From positions 1,674,001-1,738,000 of the forward strand of contig MARA01000003.1 in the NCBI GenBank assembly GCA_001792895.1: a stretch of DNA of 64,000 nt, in the 5' to 3' direction. A program made the position numbers and the translations under genes. This stretch comes from Lentinus brumalis. Its lineage: Eukaryota > Basidiomycota > Agaricomycetes > Polyporales > Polyporaceae. Positions 59,801 through 64,000 of this stretch are shown in pieces (positions within the stretch are counted from its first letter, which is position 1; each line of letters opens with the position of its first letter). Under the pieces are notes generated by a model. That model saw only the letters and a list, made by a program, of their open reading frames with translations. It had not been told where the DNA came from and made no database searches.

Positions 59801-62800
59801 AGGCCGGTTACGATGGAGCTCGCCGGAGTCGGATGATTGACAGAACGTCGAGGGCTGCAGCCTGACGGGGACCTGAAGGGAGACGCCAGGTGAGATGTAG
59901 CAGAAACAGAGCTCCGGAGGCACTGTATGTACTGTAACCGAGGCCGAGATCAGGGTTATGACGGGCGGGCAGATTGCATAGAAGTCGGGGTGTAGAGGAG
60001 GCTAATGCCGAGAGTTGGAAGCGGGCTTGCGACTGCGTGCAGGAGGGACAGGACGTTCTGGCGGTCGTGATGATCATGCGCAGTGTTCGGAGCCAAGTTT
60101 CAAGCTACAAGCAGCGCGGAGGCGTGCATCACGTCGAGGGAACTTGGACTCTGGAGGGAAGGACAATAGGAACGCTGTGTGATAGATGGTGGTCAGTCGA
60201 ACGGGTGAGGGTGCAAAGTGGGGAGACCGGTGCGAAATGGCGAACAACGCTTGCGGTGTGCTCGGGGTTGGGTATGGAAGAGCTGTTGGTTGGGAGGATG
60301 GTCGCAAGAAGGGTTGTGCCAGTGGACGGTGCGGCTGTCGTTCGGAATCGCACCGGTCCAGCTCACTCGCCAGATCGGTCAGATCGGCACGGGCGGCGCA
60401 CCAGTCCCCGCTGCCCGGCCTTCCTTTCGGAGGAGACATGGTAGGATCTGGATCTGGTGTGCCTGTGACGACGGATCTGTTCGCTGAGTCGTCTCCGGCA
60501 GATCGTGTGCTCCTCTGCTCCTCCTGTGCAGGTTAGTATTGCCTCCGCCCAGCAGCGCCGCGCCCAACGAGATTCCAACAAAGCTTCACATGCATTCGTC
60601 TGCGGCGGGTGATGCCATGACACGGGGTAAGTATGTGTACCGAGCGATCGCTTCCGCTGACGTCCGTCGCACTCCAGACACGCGCCGAGGCCTGCGGATG
60701 CAGTGCGGCGAGTAGCCTACCGCATATGACCTGTTCATAGTTCCAGGCTAATAATTTCTGCGTTCAATAGAAACGGCGATATGAAATCGAAATCCACCTT
60801 CGTGGCTCGCAGGCCGCTGGTGGACCAGGCAGACACAAAGTCGGAAGACTCCCTGGAACATCGGACGAGGCTGCTGTGTTTGGGTGGCCCCCGCCGATGC
60901 GCTCGGTGGCCAACTCCGCCCTCTCGGGCCTTCTGTGACCGTGAATCTTCCAGAAGCACAACGCCTGGACAGAGCAACGCCGACGGTGAGCTCGGTGGCG
61001 AACCCGTCGGGTCTTGTGCCTGCACTAGTTGCTGCTCTGACTCTGTCCGACAACGGCAGCTTCGCAACCTCCAAGTCCCCAGCGTCCACCCTCCTGCGAT
61101 CTGCGCTCGCCACACATGCGACGCCGCCCCGCGTGCGGACACGGACGCGCTCTAGACTTGGCGCCGCTCTTTTCAGCAGCCGCGTTCGGAAGTGGTTAGA
61201 GCTATCATTGTCCACCACTCTATTCAGTGCCAGACGCGCCCCTGCAGCTCGCATCTTCTGCGTCGCGCGCGCATATCTGTGCCATTCCCGGCCAATCACA
61301 CAGACAGGAGAAGGAAGTCCTTGTCGATGACAGATCTCCTAGCTCTCAACCCAACGCGTGCCCGCTGTTAGACACATCGATAGAAGGTGACGTACTTACT
61401 TTGAAGCCTGCAACACCGCCCGCTCCCTTCTCCAGATCTGTACCCTCAAATCCCCGCTCTCCTCGATTCCGGGTCGCCCGTGCGTCCATCACCCAATCTG
61501 GCCCAGATATTCGGACAGATAGATCGCTGGCGTGTCTCGAACGTAAGGGGCTGACCAAGTAAGCAGAAGTCTTCCTGCGCTGCCGACGATAGCCTCGATA
61601 GAGCAGTCGTGCAACTGCATCCCGGCTCGTGCATTCGTGTTCCATCTCGCGGAGGCCGGGCGCGAAGCGTCAGCTGCTCGCTCCTGACACAGTTCGCGGC
61701 GCAGCACCACCTTGCGCCGACGCCGAAGCGCGAGTGCCACCCGCGTACAGTGTCTTTGCGTGAAGGGCGGAACCATAACAGGGTACATTCCGAGCCCCCC
61801 GTGGGTGCACTTGAGGCCGGGGAAGCTGGGCATCTTGCTGGGCGACGAGATCCGCACGCCTCCCTGTCGCACGGACGTGGAGATGAGCATCGAGCGCTGC
61901 CGGGCCCCGAGCAGCTGGACTCCGGTTCGAGACTCGCCGGTCCTGTGCGTGGACGCGGCCGACGAACTTTGTGCGACTTGCTCGGGGAGACCCGAGAGAT
62001 GGAGCACCCTGGAGAGCTCCCGCAACTCCGACACCAGAAGTCTGAGAGCCGTGCCAGCGCTGCATGCTGCAGGACGGTACGATGAGAATTTGTGACACGT
62101 GTGGAAGGTCGGTCGTTTTGCTTGGGGTGCTTCGGCGAGGGAGATGCCGCAGAAGGTATCCGTGCACGACGTTCATATCGTTACTGTGGGTATTCACACC
62201 TGCGTCTTCGTTAGCGGCACCGGGAATCGACGTACCTCATTCGAGCCGGGGGGTCAGCTTGGCACAATGGTAGAACCGGATGGGCATTAGGTGGTTTCTG
62301 GGAGAGTGACGAAGTTACGAAGCCGTCGCCGGGTGATTGAGACCGCATGCCGGCAGGTTGGTGCTGCCATGGAGGACGGCCTTGTCTGCGAGATGGTCTT
62401 GAGAGTAGACTAGAACGCACTTGGCGCCAGGGGTGCTTTCTGTAACGTCGGCGGCGATTGCTGGCGGCGGAATCTTCGGCGAAGAGAGCGGTGATCCCAG
62501 ACGCAGCATTGTGGTGGAATATGAGGGTGCGGAAGATATGATGGAACAAGCAGAGACATTTCAAGCATAGTGCTAGGCACACAGCTGTAGTCCAGCGCGA
62601 GAGGGCAGCGAGTACGGTAATTCTTGTTCTGTTCCTCGGAGGCATGTCCCAGAGTCGGAGCGTGTGCAGCAACGCCTCTCAGCCCGTAGAGAACGCGGCT
62701 GGCGCTGTCAAAGGGCCCGCAGTGCCTAACACTGCGCACAGAACGCAGCCCACCTCGCAGCGATCGCGAACGACATGGAGGCGAGGGAAGAGATGCAAGG

Positions 62801-63075
62801 ACCGCAGTGCGCGCGCCGTGATGGACGAAAGCGGAAGGGTGACGGAGTGTCACGGGTGACTGCGTCGCCCATGGTCGCGGTCGTCGAGTGGTGCTCGCCA
62901 TCAGCAGACTCGACGTCGACGCCGACGGGCTCTCCCCCTCCCGCACGCCCTCCCATCCACCCGCGTTCGCCTCCTCTGCTTCTGTCTATACGAATAATCT
63001 ACCATCGCCCGCTGCATAAGGCTTCCAACGCTCTCTTGACTAGTCTCTCGTTCTACTCCTGCGCCCGAGTCCGCG
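53827..63075. other. 9.2 kb interval without supported gene
   Basis: Both strands carry many 60 to 200 codon open frames, as expected of GC-rich random sequence, but no family motifs, no chain of exons with matching phases and no mobile-element proteins. Minor features are a GACGGTTC tandem near 58992-59012, a GGATTTGGATTCGGATTCG run near 58790-58808, and a short CAAGCG repeat near 56020-56038. The right end must contain the CHS7 promoter and the left end the cyclin promoter and leader. Untranslated RNAs cannot be excluded. Confidence 0.5.
58992..59012. repeat. Short GACGGTTC tandem
   Basis: Two full copies plus part of a third of an 8-nt unit in the gene-free interval. Further GTTCGAC words follow. 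No function is assigned. Confidence 0.5.
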
Positions 63076-64000
63076 ATGGGCATCCAGTTTGGCTCCTTCG
63101 ACGCCATCTGCCAGACCGCCGCCCTTGTCATCTGCCCGCTTATTGGCTCAAGCCAGGGCATCGAGCCCTCGTGTTATAGCAGGAATGTCGAGATCTCGGG
63201 CACCCTCATCTTCCAGCCATGTACGTGCATCCATTCCACTCGCCTCTGTTGTCCACTGGGCTACCTGCGACTGGTCTAACACGAGTCACCATCTAGCAAC
63301 ATGTTTTGTTCACATTGTTGCTATATTCATGACGGGCATTATGATCTTCCACATCCGGAGCAAGTACACGGCTGTTGGTGCGTGGTCCCAGTGCTCGACT
63401 TTGTGCATGCACTGAGTTCGGTGGCCGGCCATGTTCAGGTCGTAAGGAAATTCTGATGTTCTTCTACCTCTACGCCATCATCGAGCTTCTTGCTATCTTC
63501 CTTGACTCCGGCATCATCCCGACCGCGAATGTCAGCTATCCAGTGCGTACTCTCTCCTAATGTCCATTCCTCCTGCATTCCCAATGTGTCCTGTTTGCAG
63601 TGGTTCGCCGCGATATACACAGGCCTTGTCGCGGCAACATACACCTGTCTCCTCATCAACGGCTTCGTAGGCTTCCAATTTGCTGAAGACGGCACGCCAC
63701 TGTCGCTCTGGGTGAGTACTATAACATTGTGTACATGTCTTAGAATTCGTCTTCAACCGCGTGCACCTCGTCCAGCTTCTCCGGATATCCACGCTCGTCG
63801 TGTTCGGCGTGTCGTTCTTCGTCGCCATCGCCACGTTCAAGAACATCGCTGGCTTCAACTTTGCGAAGCCCATCGGCCTCTGGATCATCTACATCCTCTG
63901 GCCGCTGGTCTGCGCTGTCATCTACGTCGTCTCCCAGCTCATCCTCGTCTTCCGCACCCTCGAGGACCGCTGGCCCATCGGCGACATCGTCTTCGGTACC
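63076..64000 (+). CDS. CHS7: Chitin synthase export chaperone (3' end outside window)
   Basis: ER multi-spanning chaperone needed for export of class IV chitin synthase. Exon 1 reads [20 protein letters not shown], then [20 protein letters not shown] and SGTLIFQP. After an intron (about 63221-63296) comes [26 protein letters not shown]. The third exon (from about 63439) has [20 protein letters not shown] and [15 protein letters not shown]. The fourth (from 63601) has [37 protein letters not shown]. The fifth has [40 protein letters not shown] and [20 protein letters not shown], running off the edge at DIVFGT. At least six hydrophobic helices are visible. The match to CHS7 is continuous across exons, so identity is secure; only the last part of the protein is missing. 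Confidence 0.95.

Noticed and set aside
61489..62034. 181-codon minus-strand frame in the 9.2 kb interval
   Set aside because: No family motif, no exon chain and overlapping equally long frames on the other strand; likely chance in GC-rich DNA.
47516..63075. Transposon or retroelement remnants in the long gene-free intervals
   Set aside because: I looked for reverse transcriptase, integrase or transposase motifs and for long direct or inverted repeats and saw none by eye. A self-alignment would be decisive.

Overview
This window is nuclear DNA of a filamentous basidiomycete, most likely a wood-decay Agaricomycete of polypore type. The evidence is the many short GT-AG introns (mostly about 50-65 nt), the GC-rich composition and compact divergent gene pairs. 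The gene families also fit: fungal TRK potassium transporter, PHO80-type cyclin, Kre9-like wall protein, phytase-type acid phosphatase and CHS7. Almost every gene is split, so the coordinates below are whole coding spans from first ATG to stop with introns included. Splice sites were read by eye.

Layout, left to right. TRK K+ transporter (-, 333-4199). Rgp1 Golgi/endosome trafficking factor (+, 5038-8217). PSP1-domain protein (+, about 9289-11587). A decayed (12038-12829) and a fuller (13581-14772) copy of a GNAT acetyltransferase, both on the minus strand. A large Ser/Pro-rich disordered protein (+, 16425-19220). A Kre9-like type I membrane protein (-, 19569-21261). A small orphan (-, 21520-21972) divergent from COP9 signalosome subunit 7 (+, 22220-23412). 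A secreted S10 serine carboxypeptidase (+, 24229-26809). An F-box protein (+, 27674-29486). Two tandem small secreted paralogs (-, 29670-30281 and 31146-31755). A metallo-beta-lactamase-fold hydrolase (-, 32223-33388) divergent from a P-loop kinase (+, 33580-34481). APC11 (-, 34727-35067) divergent from a membrane-anchored histidine acid phosphatase (+, 35279-37452). Cullin-4 (-, 38013-41123). The meiotic SPO22/ZIP4 homologue (-, 41949-46847) divergent from a small two-helix membrane protein (+, 46977-47515). A 4.2 kb stretch without a supported gene. A PHO80-like cyclin (-, 51674-53826). A 9.2 kb stretch without a supported gene. Finally the 5' part of chitin synthase export chaperone CHS7 (+, 63076, running off the right edge).

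Functionally this is mostly a housekeeping and development region. Four genes belong to ubiquitin/Nedd8 control (CSN7, CUL4, APC11, F-box). Several act at the cell surface or outside the cell (TRK, Kre9-like, carboxypeptidase, acid phosphatase, secreted paralogs, CHS7). I see no biosynthetic cluster, mobile element, CRISPR array or credible tRNA/rRNA gene. The least explained items are the tandem secreted paralogs with a shared core promoter, the Kre9-like membrane protein with a long cytoplasmic tail, the anchored phosphatase with an HE motif, and the two long gene-free intervals.
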